Assembly: GCF_017068395.1 (NCBI RefSeq)
Contig: NZ_CP070619.1
Span: forward strand, 2,294,001 to 2,358,000
Direction: 5' to 3'
Length of the DNA stretch: 64,000 nt
Source: Rhodococcus pseudokoreensis
Lineage (GTDB): Bacteria; Actinomycetota; Actinomycetes; Mycobacteriales; Mycobacteriaceae
Below, one piece after another: positions 50,604-60,435 of the stretch (its first letter is position 1; each line of letters begins with the position of its first letter). The position numbers were made by a program, and so were the translations under genes. The notes beneath the pieces were generated by a model. That model was not told the DNA's origin. It was given only the letters and a program-made list of their open reading frames with translations, and searched no databases.

Positions 50604-53600
50604 ATGTCGTCCATGGCGCCCTCGGCGGAGCCTCTGTCGCGGCGGTGGCTGTTCGGCGCCTCTGTCGTAGCGTTCCTTCTCGCATTTCTCCAAACCCCAG
50701 GCCGGCTCGCCGCCGACACCAAGTACGACCTGTCCCAGAATCCGATCGGATTCCTGGAACGGGCGTCCCATCAGTGGAGCAGCCAGGCCCCCATGGGCCA
50801 GGTGCAGAACCAGGCCTACGGGTACTTCTTCCCGCACGGCGCGTTCTTCGCGCTCGGCGACATCCTGAGCGTCCCGCCGTGGATCACGCAGCGGGTGTGG
50901 TGGGCACTGCTGCTCGTCGCCGGATTCTGGGGCATCGTCCGGCTCGCCGAGGCACTCGGCGCCGGTAGCCGCTCGTCCCGCGTCATCGCCGGCGTCGCGT
51001 TCGCGTTCTCCCCCCGCGTCCTCACCACCCTGGGTTCGATCTCGTCGGAAACCCTCCCGATGATGCTGGCGCCGTGGGTTCTTCTCCCCGTCGTCGTCGC
51101 CCTCTCCCACGTGAGTGGCAAAGCGTCCCGGGACACACATTGGCGCTCACCTGCACGGCTGGCGGCCCAATCGGCCCTGGCCGTCGCGCTGATGGGTGCG
51201 GTCAACGCCGTGGCGACCGTGGCGGCGTGCCTCGTCGCAGGCCTGTGGTGGATCTCCCACCGCCCCAACCGCCGGTGGTGGACGTTCACCGCATGGTGGT
51301 TCCCGTTCCTCGCACTGGCCACGCTGTGGTGGATCGTGCCGCTGCTGCTGCTCGGCAAGGTGAGCCCGCCGTTCCTCGACTACATCGAATCGTCCGGGGT
51401 GACCACGCAGTGGACGTCCCTCGCCGAGATCCTCCGCGGCACCGACAGCTGGACGCCGTTCGTGTCCCCCGAGCGCATCGCGGGCGCGGTCCTCGTCACC
51501 CAGCCCGCCGCGGTCGCCGCGACCGGGCTCATCGCCGCCGCCGGCCTCGCGGGACTGTGCATGCGGTCGATGCCGGCCCGCGGTCGCCTCACCCTGATCC
51601 TGTTCGTCGGGGTCGCCGGACTCGCCGCCGGGTACATCGGCGAACTGGGTTCCCCGTTCGCCGAGCAGGTGCGACTGTTCCTCGACTCCACCGGGGCGCC
51701 CCTGCGGAACGTGCACAAACTCGAGCCGCTCGTCCGGCTCCCGCTCGTGCTCGGGCTGGCGCATCTCCTGGCGAAGGTGCCGCTGCCGGGGTCCGTGCCG
51801 TTCGCGCGGTGGCGCAGCGCGCTGGCGCATCCCGAGCGTGAGCCGATGGTCGCGGTGACCAGCCTGGTGCTGGTCGCCCTCACCCTCGCGACGTCGCTGG
51901 CGTGGACGGGCAAGCTCGCACCGCGCGGCACGTACACCGACGTTCCCGACTACTGGCAGCAGGCCGCGTCGTGGCTGGAGGACAACGCCGGCGGCACCAG
52001 CCCCGACGGTTCGGACGCGGAGCGCGCGCTCGTGGTGCCCGGCGCACCGTTCGGCAGCCAGCTGTGGGGACTCACCCGCGACGAGCCGATGCAGGCTCTG
52101 GCGTCCACGCCGTGGGCGTCCCGCGACGCCGTCCCGCTCACCCCGCCCGGCACCATCCGGGCGATGGACTCGATCCAGCGGTTGATCGCCGACGGCCGGC
52201 CCTCGGACGGCATGGCGCAGACCCTGCTCGGCCAGGGCATCCACTACCTCGTCCTCCGCAACGACCTCGACCCGGAGACGTCGCGGTCGACGCGCCCGCT
52301 GCTCGCGCACCAGGCCGTCACCGAATCTCCCGGATTCACCCGGGTCGCGGACTTCGGCGAGGACATCGGGCCCGGCGACGTCGAGGGCCTCGTCATCGAC
52401 AGCGACCTGCGGCCCCGGTATCCGGCCATCGAGATCTTCGAGGTGTCGACGCCGGACGGATCACCCACGGCGAGCGGTCCCTATACGGCGAACGTCGACG
52501 GTATCCCCCGCGTGCAGGGCGGTCCGGAATCGCTGCAGCGCCTGCGGGAGAACGGCGCCCTGCCCGGAACCGGACCCGTCCTGCTGGCCGCGGACGCCAA
52601 GCGCGCCGGACTGCCCGTCGACGACGTCACGGTCACGGACACGCCCCGGGACCGCGAAACCGACTACGGCCAGGTCGACAATCACAGTTCGGCGCTGCGG
52701 ACCCCGGACGATGCGCGCCGCACGTTCAATCTCGTCCCCGACTATCCGGTGGCGGACACCCCGCTGGTCGAGGGCCGGTGGGAGGGCGCGACGCCGAGCG
52801 TGTCGAGTGCGGCGTCCGACGCCACCCAACTGGGCGGCTCCTCCCCCGCCAGCAGTGCCGCCGCGACCGTCGACGGCGACCCGGCGACGGGCTGGTTCAG
52901 CAACGGCATCGAGCGGGCGCTGGGCCAGTGGCTGCAGATCGACTTCGACACCCCGCTCACCAGTTCACTGCTGCACATCACGACGAGCCCGGCCGCGATC
53001 GGCGCGCCCGTCCGCTGGATGGAGGTGTCGACGCCCAACGGCAGCACGGCCGTGAAGGTGGACGCGCCGGGCAAACCGATCGCCGTCTCCGTCCCCGGTG
53101 GGGTCACCCCGTGGGTGCGGATCACCGCGACCCGCACCGAGAACGGTTCCCCGGGAACACAATTCGGCATCAGCGAGGTGTCGGTCGAGGACTTCTCCCA
53201 GCGCGACGCCCCGGTCACCGTGCCGATCCGGTACCGGACGGTGCTGCCACCGACCCCCGAGGGCGCGTCCGTCGCGGGTTGGGACCTCAGCCAGGAACTC
53301 CCCGGCCGCAACGCGTGCGCGGACGCCCCGGACCGGGTGCGGTGCAGCAACGCCCTCGTCCTGCCGCCCGAGGAGGTCGGCACGTTCGAGAGAACGCTGT
53401 CGGTGCCCGAACCGACCGCGGTGACGCCGCAGCTCACCCTGCGGGCCCGGCAGGGCGCACCGCTGGAGGACGTTCTCACGCAACGGGATCGGCCGTCCGC
53501 CCACGGAACCAGCAACATCACCGACCTGCGCGGCTCGGCGTTCGCCGCCACCGACAACGATCCGCGCACCAGCTGGTCGGCGAAACAGGACACCACCAGC

Positions 53601-54917
53601 GGCAAGGGCGCGAAACCGACCCTCACGATCGATCTTCCCGAACCCACGCTCGTCACCGGCCTGCAGCTCACGCCCAGCCTGGGTGCCGTGCCCGCCGCCC
53701 CCGACCGGGTCGCCGTCGACCTCGGGAACGGACCGCAGGTGCGCGACGTGGACGAGGACGACGGGACCGTCACCGTCGAACCCCGGGTGACCGACCGGAT
53801 CGTGCTCAGCCTCGTGTCCTGGAAGAGCACCCTCGACCAGAACGCTCTCGGGTTCGCCCAGTTGCAGCCCGCCGGACTCGCCGAGGTCGGGGTGCTGGGC
53901 GCGGACGGCGTCCTGCTGCCTGGGTCCGGTCCGGTCGACGACGCCGGCGACCGCCCGGTCACGGTGCCCTGCGAGGAGGGGCCGGTCGTGACGATCGGCG
54001 GGCAGCCGGTTCGCACGAGCGTGACCGCAACCGCCTGGCAATTGCTTTCGGGCGACCCGGTTCCCGCGACCCTCTGCGACGGTCCCGGCCCCGTTCCGCT
54101 GGGGGCGGGAGCGCAGGACGTGACCGTCGACCCGGGGGCGGCGTTCTTCGTCGACAGTCTGCGCCTCGACGCCGGACCGCAGGCGCAGGCCGTTCCGACC
54201 GAGCAGGTGTCGACCACCGCGTGGACCGAAAACCACCGGGAACTCACGGTGCCCCGCTCGGACGCCGAGCGCCTCGTGGTCGTCCCCGAGAGCACCAACG
54301 TCGGCTGGGTGGCCACCGCCCCGGACGGCAGCGAACTGACGCCGGTCGTCGTCGACGGCTGGCAGCAGGGATGGATCGTGCCCGCGGGAACCGAGGGGAC
54401 GGTGACCCTCGACTTCCCCACCGACCACTGGTACCGGCTGGGGATCTTCGGCGGCCTGCTGTTGCTGATCCCGCTGCTCGCCGCCGCCCTGTGGCCGCGC
54501 CGCGCCCGGGAGCGCGATCCCGGTCCGGCACCCCGGACCTGGGGCAGCGCGACGGTCGGGTGGCTGGGAATCCTCGCCGCCACCACCGTGATCGGTGGTC
54601 CCGTGGGCGCGGTGACGACGGTCGTGGCGACGGTGCTGGCCGTGGTCCTGATCCGGCTACGCGGAACCGCCACCACCGCGCGCGTGCTGGTCGGGGTCGC
54701 CGGAGCGTCGGCGATGCTCGGCATCGCGATGCTCTCGACCGGGCCGTGGCGCGCGCCCGGCGGGTACGTCGGGCACTCGTTCCTCGTTCAGTTCCCGCTG
54801 CTGCTCGCGCTCGTCGCGACCGGGCTGGCCGTGCTGCCGCTCGGACGTTCGGCGTTGCTGGTGCGCGCCTCCCAGCGCTTGACGGCGCGGCGCGCCGGTT
54901 CCTCCACCAACGCGTAA
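50604..54917 (+). CDS. aftD: Alpha-(1->3)-arabinofuranosyltransferase AftD
   Basis: This is a very large GT-C membrane enzyme of about 1,437 residues. N-terminal conserved DTKYDLSQNPIGFLERASHQW is followed by many membrane segments through about residue 440. A large periplasmic region then contains carbohydrate-binding folds (SSAASDATQLGGSSPAS and GQWLQIDFDTPLTSSLLHI resemble F5/8 type C modules). Membrane helices close the C-terminus. AftD branches arabinan in arabinogalactan and lipoarabinomannan using decaprenyl-phospho-arabinose. ATG 50604 is the likely start; a TTG at 50538 would overlap the DUF2613 gene. The 3' end overlaps the acyltransferase gene by 130 bases. Confidence 0.92.
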   Translation: MSSMAPSAEPLSRRWLFGASVVAFLLAFLQTPGRLAADTKYDLSQNPIGFLERASHQWSSQAPMGQVQNQAYGYFFPHGAFFALGDILSVPPWITQRVWWALLLVAGFWGIVRLAEALGAGSRSSRVIAGVAFAFSPRVLTTLGSISSETLPMMLAPWVLLPVVVALSHVSGKASRDTHWRSPARLAAQSALAVALMGAVNAVATVAACLVAGLWWISHRPNRRWWTFTAWWFPFLALATLWWIVPLLLLGKVSPPFLDYIESSGVTTQWTSLAEILRGTDSWTPFVSPERIAGAVLVTQPAAVAATGLIAAAGLAGLCMRSMPARGRLTLILFVGVAGLAAGYIGELGSPFAEQVRLFLDSTGAPLRNVHKLEPLVRLPLVLGLAHLLAKVPLPGSVPFARWRSALAHPEREPMVAVTSLVLVALTLATSLAWTGKLAPRGTYTDVPDYWQQAASWLEDNAGGTSPDGSDAERALVVPGAPFGSQLWGLTRDEPMQALASTPWASRDAVPLTPPGTIRAMDSIQRLIADGRPSDGMAQTLLGQGIHYLVLRNDLDPETSRSTRPLLAHQAVTESPGFTRVADFGEDIGPGDVEGLVIDSDLRPRYPAIEIFEVSTPDGSPTASGPYTANVDGIPRVQGGPESLQRLRENGALPGTGPVLLAADAKRAGLPVDDVTVTDTPRDRETDYGQVDNHSSALRTPDDARRTFNLVPDYPVADTPLVEGRWEGATPSVSSAASDATQLGGSSPASSAAATVDGDPATGWFSNGIERALGQWLQIDFDTPLTSSLLHITTSPAAIGAPVRWMEVSTPNGSTAVKVDAPGKPIAVSVPGGVTPWVRITATRTENGSPGTQFGISEVSVEDFSQRDAPVTVPIRYRTVLPPTPEGASVAGWDLSQELPGRNACADAPDRVRCSNALVLPPEEVGTFERTLSVPEPTAVTPQLTLRARQGAPLEDVLTQRDRPSAHGTSNITDLRGSAFAATDNDPRTSWSAKQDTTSGKGAKPTLTIDLPEPTLVTGLQLTPSLGAVPAAPDRVAVDLGNGPQVRDVDEDDGTVTVEPRVTDRIVLSLVSWKSTLDQNALGFAQLQPAGLAEVGVLGADGVLLPGSGPVDDAGDRPVTVPCEEGPVVTIGGQPVRTSVTATAWQLLSGDPVPATLCDGPGPVPLGAGAQDVTVDPGAAFFVDSLRLDAGPQAQAVPTEQVSTTAWTENHRELTVPRSDAERLVVVPESTNVGWVATAPDGSELTPVVVDGWQQGWIVPAGTEGTVTLDFPTDHWYRLGIFGGLLLLIPLLAAALWPRRARERDPGPAPRTWGSATVGWLGILAATTVIGGPVGAVTTVVATVLAVVLIRLRGTATTARVLVGVAGASAMLGIAMLSTGPWRAPGGYVGHSFLVQFPLLLALVATGLAVLPLGRSALLVRASQRLTARRAGSSTNA

Positions 54918-55996
54918 CTGGCCGACGCGACCGCGACGCTCAGCACCGTCGTCAGGAACAGGATGTAGACGAAGTGGCCCGTGAACGGGACGAGCCCGAA
55001 CACCGGGAAGACGATGGACAGCACCGCGAGGTGCCAGATGAAGATGCCGTACGACCAGCGGCCCACGGCGAGAGCGAGCGGACTCGCGAGGTAGCGGTGG
55101 GTGGACGTGTCGGACAGCACCAGCGGAGCCATCAACGCGAAACTGATGACGGCGCCGAGCGCCATCTTGACCGCGTACTGCCACGGTTCGGGACGCACCA
55201 GTCCCTCCGGCCCGGCGAGGTCGGTCGCCGTGAGCGCGAATGCCACTGCGGCGACGAGGAACATCCGGACGCGGTGATGCGCCCAGCGGTGCATCCGCCC
55301 GGGCGGGCTCACCGCCAGTTCGGCCAGCAACATCCCGGCGCCGAACCAGGGCAGGTACCCGGGCAGCCAGTTGTCGTGGTGGATGCCGCCCGGCGTCGAC
55401 ACCGGCACGAACGCCCACGTCAGGCTCACTGCGATCAACGCAAGGATCGCCGGAACACGCAGCCGCGCAGCCGGACCCCGCAACCGGACCAGCGCGAGGG
55501 CCAGCAGCGGAAGCACCAGGTAGAAGGCCACTTCCACCGACAGACTCCACATCTGGGTCAGACCGTCGGTGAGTGTGAGGGGCACGAACACCTGCACGAG
55601 ACCGAGATTCGCCCACCACGTGCGGTAACTCGCGTTGGCGGTGGGCAGGAACGTCAACACCACCGCCACGGCGACCCAGTACGCCGGCAGGATGCGCGTC
55701 GCCCGCGAAATCCAGTACCGCACGACACTCGGGGCGGAACCCAACCCCCGCGCCGCCCCGGCATGGCTGCGCCACAGCAGGAATCCCGACAGCGCGAAGA
55801 AGACCGCCACCGCCAGATCGAATCGTCCCCAGATACGGCCGAGGACCGGCACGTGCGTCGCGCCCGTCTGGAACGCGACGTGCGTCACGAGCACCCCCAG
55901 CGCCGCGAGACCGCGCATCCCCTCCAGTGCGGGAATGAAACTGCGCGCAGCAGCGGGCGCCGCGGGCGCGGGCGAGATCGTGGCCGAGGTGCTCAT
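54788..55996 (-). CDS. Membrane acyltransferase (OafA/YrhL type 3)
   Basis: The 402-residue protein shows the acyltransferase-3 signatures FIPALEGMRGLAALGVLVTH (the H is catalytic), VAVFFALSGFLLWRS, and about ten membrane helices (for example LTQMWSLSVEVAFYLVLPLLA, RWSYGIFIWHLAVLSIVFP). It probably O-acylates an envelope glycan or lipid. It corresponds in place to Rv0228. ATG 55996 is chosen over an upstream GTG. Its last 43 codons lie antisense to the aftD end, an unusual overlap. Confidence 0.87.
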   Translation of the reverse strand: MSTSATISPAPAAPAAARSFIPALEGMRGLAALGVLVTHVAFQTGATHVPVLGRIWGRFDLAVAVFFALSGFLLWRSHAGAARGLGSAPSVVRYWISRATRILPAYWVAVAVVLTFLPTANASYRTWWANLGLVQVFVPLTLTDGLTQMWSLSVEVAFYLVLPLLALALVRLRGPAARLRVPAILALIAVSLTWAFVPVSTPGGIHHDNWLPGYLPWFGAGMLLAELAVSPPGRMHRWAHHRVRMFLVAAVAFALTATDLAGPEGLVRPEPWQYAVKMALGAVISFALMAPLVLSDTSTHRYLASPLALAVGRWSYGIFIWHLAVLSIVFPVFGLVPFTGHFVYILFLTTVLSVAVASASYALVEEPARRAVKRWEARTSNAERPSGSTASPVATSASSSGN

Positions 55997-56216
55997 CACC
56001 AACAGTGTGCCTGGTCCGGGCGCTGTGACGGAAAACTCCGTCCCCGTCACTTCGCTGCGGAACGGCTGGTGCGTTTACTATCCGATGGGGCAAATGCGCA
56101 TTCGAGACTGTTAGTGTTTTGCCTCACGTGGTGTCGATGTGGGCTCCATGCGATCCGTGCAGCCGTGCTGCCGGTGGGGGAATCTCAATCGACAGAATTG
56201 GGTTAGGAGAGAAAGC

Positions 56217-57380
56217 ATGGCGGAGCGCTCAGGGCCGAGCCGGATACTTGCTTGCATTCTGGTGGGCCTCGGTGCCTTCCTCTTGGCCGTCGCCATTCTC
56301 ATTCCCACCTACACGGTGGGCAAATTGGCGAAGACGCCGTTGGACCTCGAAGTGACCACGATCGCCGAAGGTTCCGGCAGCGTGCTCAACTCGCAGTCTC
56401 TTCTCGCAGGCAAGGCCGAAGTCAACACGAACGTTCCACTGGTGTCACAGCGTTACGTCACCACCGAGGACCCCGCGAACGCGGACGTCGTCACTCTCCA
56501 GGCAGGGCAGACGCTGCGGCGCACCGACAAGCAGGGCGACACCGGCCTGCTGTCCGCGATCGTCGACCGCAACACCGTCGACCGCAAGACGTCGATGCCG
56601 ACCAACGACCCGGTGGGCACCATCCAGACGCAGCCCAACCAGCCTGCCGAGGAAGTTCCGCGCGACGGACTGCAGTACAAGTTCCCGTTCGATTCGAAGA
56701 AGCAGAGCTACCCCTACTTCGACCTGAACGCGCGCGCCACTCAGGACATCGACTTCGTCGAGGAGACGGAGATCAACGGCCTGAAGGTGTACCACTACAG
56801 CCAGACGATCGCCCCCGTCGACCTGTCGAAGGTCGTCAACTCGCCCACCAACAAGCTGACGCTGCCCGCCGAAGCCTGGGGCGTCCCCGGTGGCACCCTC
56901 CCCGTCACGATGACCCGCTGGTACACCAACGTGCGTGACCTGTGGGTGGAGCCCGAGACCGGTGTCGTCGTCAAGGGCCAGGAGCAGCTGCACCAGTACT
57001 ACGCCCGCAACAAGGACAAGCCGGAGATCGACGTCCTGAAGGTGGAACTGCCGTTCAACGAGCAGACCATCGAGTACCAGGTCCAGCAGGCCAAGGACGG
57101 CATGGACAAGCTCAGCACGTTCGGTCGCACCGCGCCGATCATCGCCGGCATCCTCGGTCTCATCGCCCTGATCGCAGGACTGTTCCTCGGTCTGCGCGGC
57201 GGCAAGGGCAACCAGCCCGCACCGGCCGACGGTGGTGACTACCCCCAGAGCGGTGGTGGACGCCACGTCGACCTCGGCAAGTCGGATGCCTCGGAGGCTC
57301 CCACGGAGCAGCACGACTGGACCACGGACAAGACGGAAGAGATTCCCGTCGCAGATCCGCGCCGGTACGACGAGCGGTAG
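56217..57380 (+). CDS. DUF3068 (PorA-family) membrane protein
   Basis: The 387-residue protein starts at ATG 56217 behind GGAGAG. A first membrane helix (ILACILVGLGAFLLAVAILIP) is followed by a 280-residue outside domain (RRTDKQGDTGLLSAIVDR, LPVTMTRWYTNVRDLWVEPETG), then a second helix (APIIAGILGLIALIAGLFLG) and a charged tail. This is the DUF3068 layout, seen at Rv0227c. Function is unknown; its place between aftD and glycosyltransferase genes suggests an envelope role. It ends at a strong terminator. Confidence 0.85.
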   Translation: MAERSGPSRILACILVGLGAFLLAVAILIPTYTVGKLAKTPLDLEVTTIAEGSGSVLNSQSLLAGKAEVNTNVPLVSQRYVTTEDPANADVVTLQAGQTLRRTDKQGDTGLLSAIVDRNTVDRKTSMPTNDPVGTIQTQPNQPAEEVPRDGLQYKFPFDSKKQSYPYFDLNARATQDIDFVEETEINGLKVYHYSQTIAPVDLSKVVNSPTNKLTLPAEAWGVPGGTLPVTMTRWYTNVRDLWVEPETGVVVKGQEQLHQYYARNKDKPEIDVLKVELPFNEQTIEYQVQQAKDGMDKLSTFGRTAPIIAGILGLIALIAGLFLGLRGGKGNQPAPADGGDYPQSGGGRHVDLGKSDASEAPTEQHDWTTDKTEEIPVADPRRYDER

Positions 57381-57412
57381 AGCATTACAGCCGGACGCCA
57401 CGTAGTCCGGTG

Positions 57413-57449
57413 CGAAGGGGACCTCGGTACTGCACCGAGGTCCCCTTCG
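57413..57449. terminator. Strong bidirectional terminator
   Basis: A perfect 16-base stem (57413-57428 with 57434-57449, containing GAAGGGGACCTCGGT) and a 5-base loop separate the convergent DUF3068 and flippase genes. Confidence 0.9.
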
Positions 57450-57454
57450 TCGTG

Positions 57455-58651
57455 TCAGATCGCGGGTGCGTCACGTCGCGCGCTGCGCACGGCGAAGAGA
57501 CTCGCGATCAGGGCGGTGCTCGACGCGACCGTCACGGCGACGGCGATGAACTGCCCGATCGTGGACGCGAGGGTCAGCATGGCGGTCATCTCGACGGCGA
57601 GGCCGATCCAGGCGATGACGGCGAGGTGCGTCCGCTCTCCCGCGATGGCGGACAGCAGGGCGCCCTGCAGGACGGCCAGGCAGGCGCCGTGGAGCGCGAA
57701 CAGCCACAGCAGCGACTGCACGGGCCGGTACGCGTCGCCGACGAGGAGCGGAACGACGGGGGCGGCCACCGCGACACCCGCGACAAGCACCGCGCCGAGT
57801 CCGACGAGGACGGCGAGCGCCGAGCGGATCGCCTGCGCGGAGTGCGCGGGATTCGCCATCCGCGGGTACAGCACCACCCCGACGGCCTGCGGCAGCCAGA
57901 ACGCGGCCTTGGTGGCGACGGCACCGAGCGCGTACAGGCCTGCGTCGTCGTTGCTGAGCACGATGCGGGCGATCACGAGGTCCATGGACGACAGCGCGAT
58001 CAGCGCCAGTTGCACCTGCGACGCCTTCAGCACGGCCGCGACGCCGATCCGGGTGCTCGACTCCCCGGTGATCCCGGAATCGGCGAACAGTCGCGCGCAC
58101 AGGGCCACCAGGCCGGTGCCGACCGCGCTGGCGGCGAGGGCGAGTCCGGGCCCGGCGCCGACGGCGAGCACCACGACCGCGGGAACGACCTTCGCGATTC
58201 CGGCTCCGGCGAGGACGACGCTGAGCGGACCGAACCGGGCGGCGCCCTGCAGCAGTCCCTGTTCGGTGGCGAGCAGGACGAGGACGGGTGCCGTGATCAG
58301 CGCCGAGAACGTGGCGAGCATGCCGGTGTCGAGGGCCCACGACACGAGGGGTGCGAGCAGCATCGCCGCGACCGCGACGATCAGCGCGCAGCGGTACCCC
58401 AGCAGCCGGACCGCGTGCGCGCCCTTGCCCCGGACCACCTCGCGGGCAACGACGGTCTGCAGTGCGAGCGCGGGGACGGCGAGGACGAGTTGGGCGGCCA
58501 GCAGACTCGCGAACTCCCCGTAGCCGGCCGGACCGAGCCAGCGACTGGCCGCCCAGGCAAGCAGGTAGGACGCGATATTCGCGGTCATCGAGCCCGCCGT
58601 CACCATCGTCACCCCGGCGACCGCCGAGCTGGTGAGGGTCTGGCGTGGCAT
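57455..58651 (-). CDS. Polysaccharide flippase-like membrane protein
   Basis: The 398-residue protein has about 11-12 membrane helices and starts with PRQTLTSSAVAGVTMVTAGS, then WLGPAGYGEFASLLAAQLVL and GVVLYPRMANPAHSAQAI, typical of MATE/MOP-type oligosaccharide exporters (RfbX/MurJ-like). It likely moves a lipid-linked glycan across the membrane. It has no counterpart in the recalled M. tuberculosis order, where the Rv0226c-like gene follows DUF3068 directly. It is divergent from the next gene with a 62-base gap. Confidence 0.8.
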   Translation of the reverse strand: MPRQTLTSSAVAGVTMVTAGSMTANIASYLLAWAASRWLGPAGYGEFASLLAAQLVLAVPALALQTVVAREVVRGKGAHAVRLLGYRCALIVAVAAMLLAPLVSWALDTGMLATFSALITAPVLVLLATEQGLLQGAARFGPLSVVLAGAGIAKVVPAVVVLAVGAGPGLALAASAVGTGLVALCARLFADSGITGESSTRIGVAAVLKASQVQLALIALSSMDLVIARIVLSNDDAGLYALGAVATKAAFWLPQAVGVVLYPRMANPAHSAQAIRSALAVLVGLGAVLVAGVAVAAPVVPLLVGDAYRPVQSLLWLFALHGACLAVLQGALLSAIAGERTHLAVIAWIGLAVEMTAMLTLASTIGQFIAVAVTVASSTALIASLFAVRSARRDAPAI

Positions 58652-58713
58652 TCGCCCATGATGCACTACGCGCCGTGCGGGCCGGGTCGATGCACCACGT
58701 ATCGTGACGGCCC

Positions 58714-60435
58714 ATGACCGTCCGGCGCCGAGCACCGTTCGCGGCGGCGGTCTACAGCCTCGTCCTGGCGTTACTCGTCCTCGGTCCGCTGCTCGGCCCC
58801 GGCTGTCTGCTGCTGCGTGACGCGGTGAGCACTCCCCGCTCGTATCTCACGGACTCGGCGCTCGGTCTCACCGATGCCGCCGCGCGGGCGGTCCCGCAGG
58901 ACGCTCTCCTGGCCGCGCTGAGCACGTTCGTCGACGGCGGCCTGGTGGTGAAGGCGATCCTGCTGCTCGCGCTGTGGGCGGCGGGCTGGGGCGCGGCCCA
59001 CCTGGTCCGGACCGTCCTGCCGACCGCGGGGCTCGGACCGCAACTCGTGGCCGCGACGGTGACGGTGTGGAACCCGTACGTCGCCGAGCGACTGCTGCAG
59101 GGTCACTGGAGTCTGCTGACGGGGTACGCGGCGCTGCCGTGGACGGTGTGCGCCGCCGTCGCGATCCGGCGGGGCCGGGGCCGGGGGTGGTTCGCCCTCG
59201 CGGCGTGCCTCGCCGCGGCCGGGCTGACCCCGACCGGGGTGTTGCTCGCGGCGGTCACGGCGCTGGCAGTCGTCGCCTGCCCCGGTGGACGCTCCGCCCG
59301 GTGGCTGCGCCTGACGGGTGCGCTGGGCCTGTTCTTCGCCGCGAGCGCGCCGTGGCTGGTAGCGACGGCGCTGTCCGGCGGCGGTGGGGACGGTTCCGAC
59401 CCTGCCGGGGTCACGGCGTTCGCGGCCCGCGCCGAGCCGGGTCTGGCGACGCTCGGCAGTCTCGCCGGGCTCGGCGGCGTGTGGAACGAGACCGCCGTCC
59501 CGCAGACCCGGACCACCCTGTTCGCCCTGGTCGGAACGGTCCTGCTGCTCGGCGTCGTGCTGTGTGGCCTGCCTGCGCTGTGGCGGCGTCGACGGCATCC
59601 CGCGGTGGCCGCGCTGACCGTCCTCGCGCTGCTGGCGGTGCTGCTGCCGACGCTGGGCGCGACGGCGTGGGGTCTCGACGCCGGCCGCTGGTCTGTGCAG
59701 CACGTCCCGGGCGCCGGGTTGCTCCGGGACGCGCAGAAATGGGTGGCGCTCGCGGCCCCGCTGTATGCGCTCGCCGCTGCGGCCGCGGTGCTGCGACGCC
59801 CGGTCACCTGGTCGGTCTCGGCCGTCCTGATCGTGCTGCTCGCCCTCCCCGACCTCGCGTGGGGCGTCGGCGGCGCCCTGCGCCCGGTCCACTATCCGCC
59901 GTCGTGGCAGCACGTGGCCGCAGAACTGGACGGCGACCCGGACAGCGGGGACGTCGCCGTCCTGCCCACCGGCATGTTCCGCAAGTTCCCCTACAGCAGT
60001 TCCGCGCCCGTCCTGGATCCCGCCCCGAGAATGCTGCCGAAGGACGTCCTGCAGACCGGCGAACTGGTGGTGGCCGGTGGCAGCGTCGAGGGCGAGGGGT
60101 CCCGCGCGCAGCAGGTCGAACGGGTGCTGCTCACCGGCGGATCCGCCGCCGATCTCGCGGCGCTGGGCGTCCGATGGGTTCTGGTCGAGCACGACACGCC
60201 CGGACCGCGCGGCGAATCCGCGGCCACCCTGGCCGGTCTGGAGCGGCGGTTCGCGGACGAGCATCTGGAGCTGTACCGCGTCGACGGCGACGTCGCGCCG
60301 CACGAGGCGTCCGCACGGGCGCGCGCGACGGTGGTCGCGGCGCACGTGCTGTGGGCGATGTTGTTGGCCGGTGGTCTACTCGGCGCGGGCGTGCTCGAGG
60401 CCCGGTCGCGCCAGCGCCGGCGACACCAAACCTGA
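58714..60435 (+). CDS. Large GT-C-like membrane protein (Rv0226c-like)
   Basis: The 573-residue protein has around 12 membrane helices and little cytoplasmic sequence. An early outside loop holds LVATVTVWNPYVAERLLQGHWSLLTGYAALPW, resembling lipid-linked glycosyltransferase GT-C folds. A C-terminal soluble part has GVRWVLVEHDTPGPRGESAATL. Length and place match Rv0226c. It probably handles a polyprenyl-linked sugar in the envelope, but no reaction is known. Its last 60 bases overlap the convergent glycosyltransferase gene. Confidence 0.78.
   Translation: MTVRRRAPFAAAVYSLVLALLVLGPLLGPGCLLLRDAVSTPRSYLTDSALGLTDAAARAVPQDALLAALSTFVDGGLVVKAILLLALWAAGWGAAHLVRTVLPTAGLGPQLVAATVTVWNPYVAERLLQGHWSLLTGYAALPWTVCAAVAIRRGRGRGWFALAACLAAAGLTPTGVLLAAVTALAVVACPGGRSARWLRLTGALGLFFAASAPWLVATALSGGGGDGSDPAGVTAFAARAEPGLATLGSLAGLGGVWNETAVPQTRTTLFALVGTVLLLGVVLCGLPALWRRRRHPAVAALTVLALLAVLLPTLGATAWGLDAGRWSVQHVPGAGLLRDAQKWVALAAPLYALAAAAAVLRRPVTWSVSAVLIVLLALPDLAWGVGGALRPVHYPPSWQHVAAELDGDPDSGDVAVLPTGMFRKFPYSSSAPVLDPAPRMLPKDVLQTGELVVAGGSVEGEGSRAQQVERVLLTGGSAADLAALGVRWVLVEHDTPGPRGESAATLAGLERRFADEHLELYRVDGDVAPHEASARARATVVAAHVLWAMLLAGGLLGAGVLEARSRQRRRHQT

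Noticed and set aside
51902..56206. A 1,434-residue open frame inside aftD and past its end
   Set aside because: It is a shifted-frame shadow of aftD and the acyltransferase, with Arg/Gly/Pro-rich composition and no motifs.
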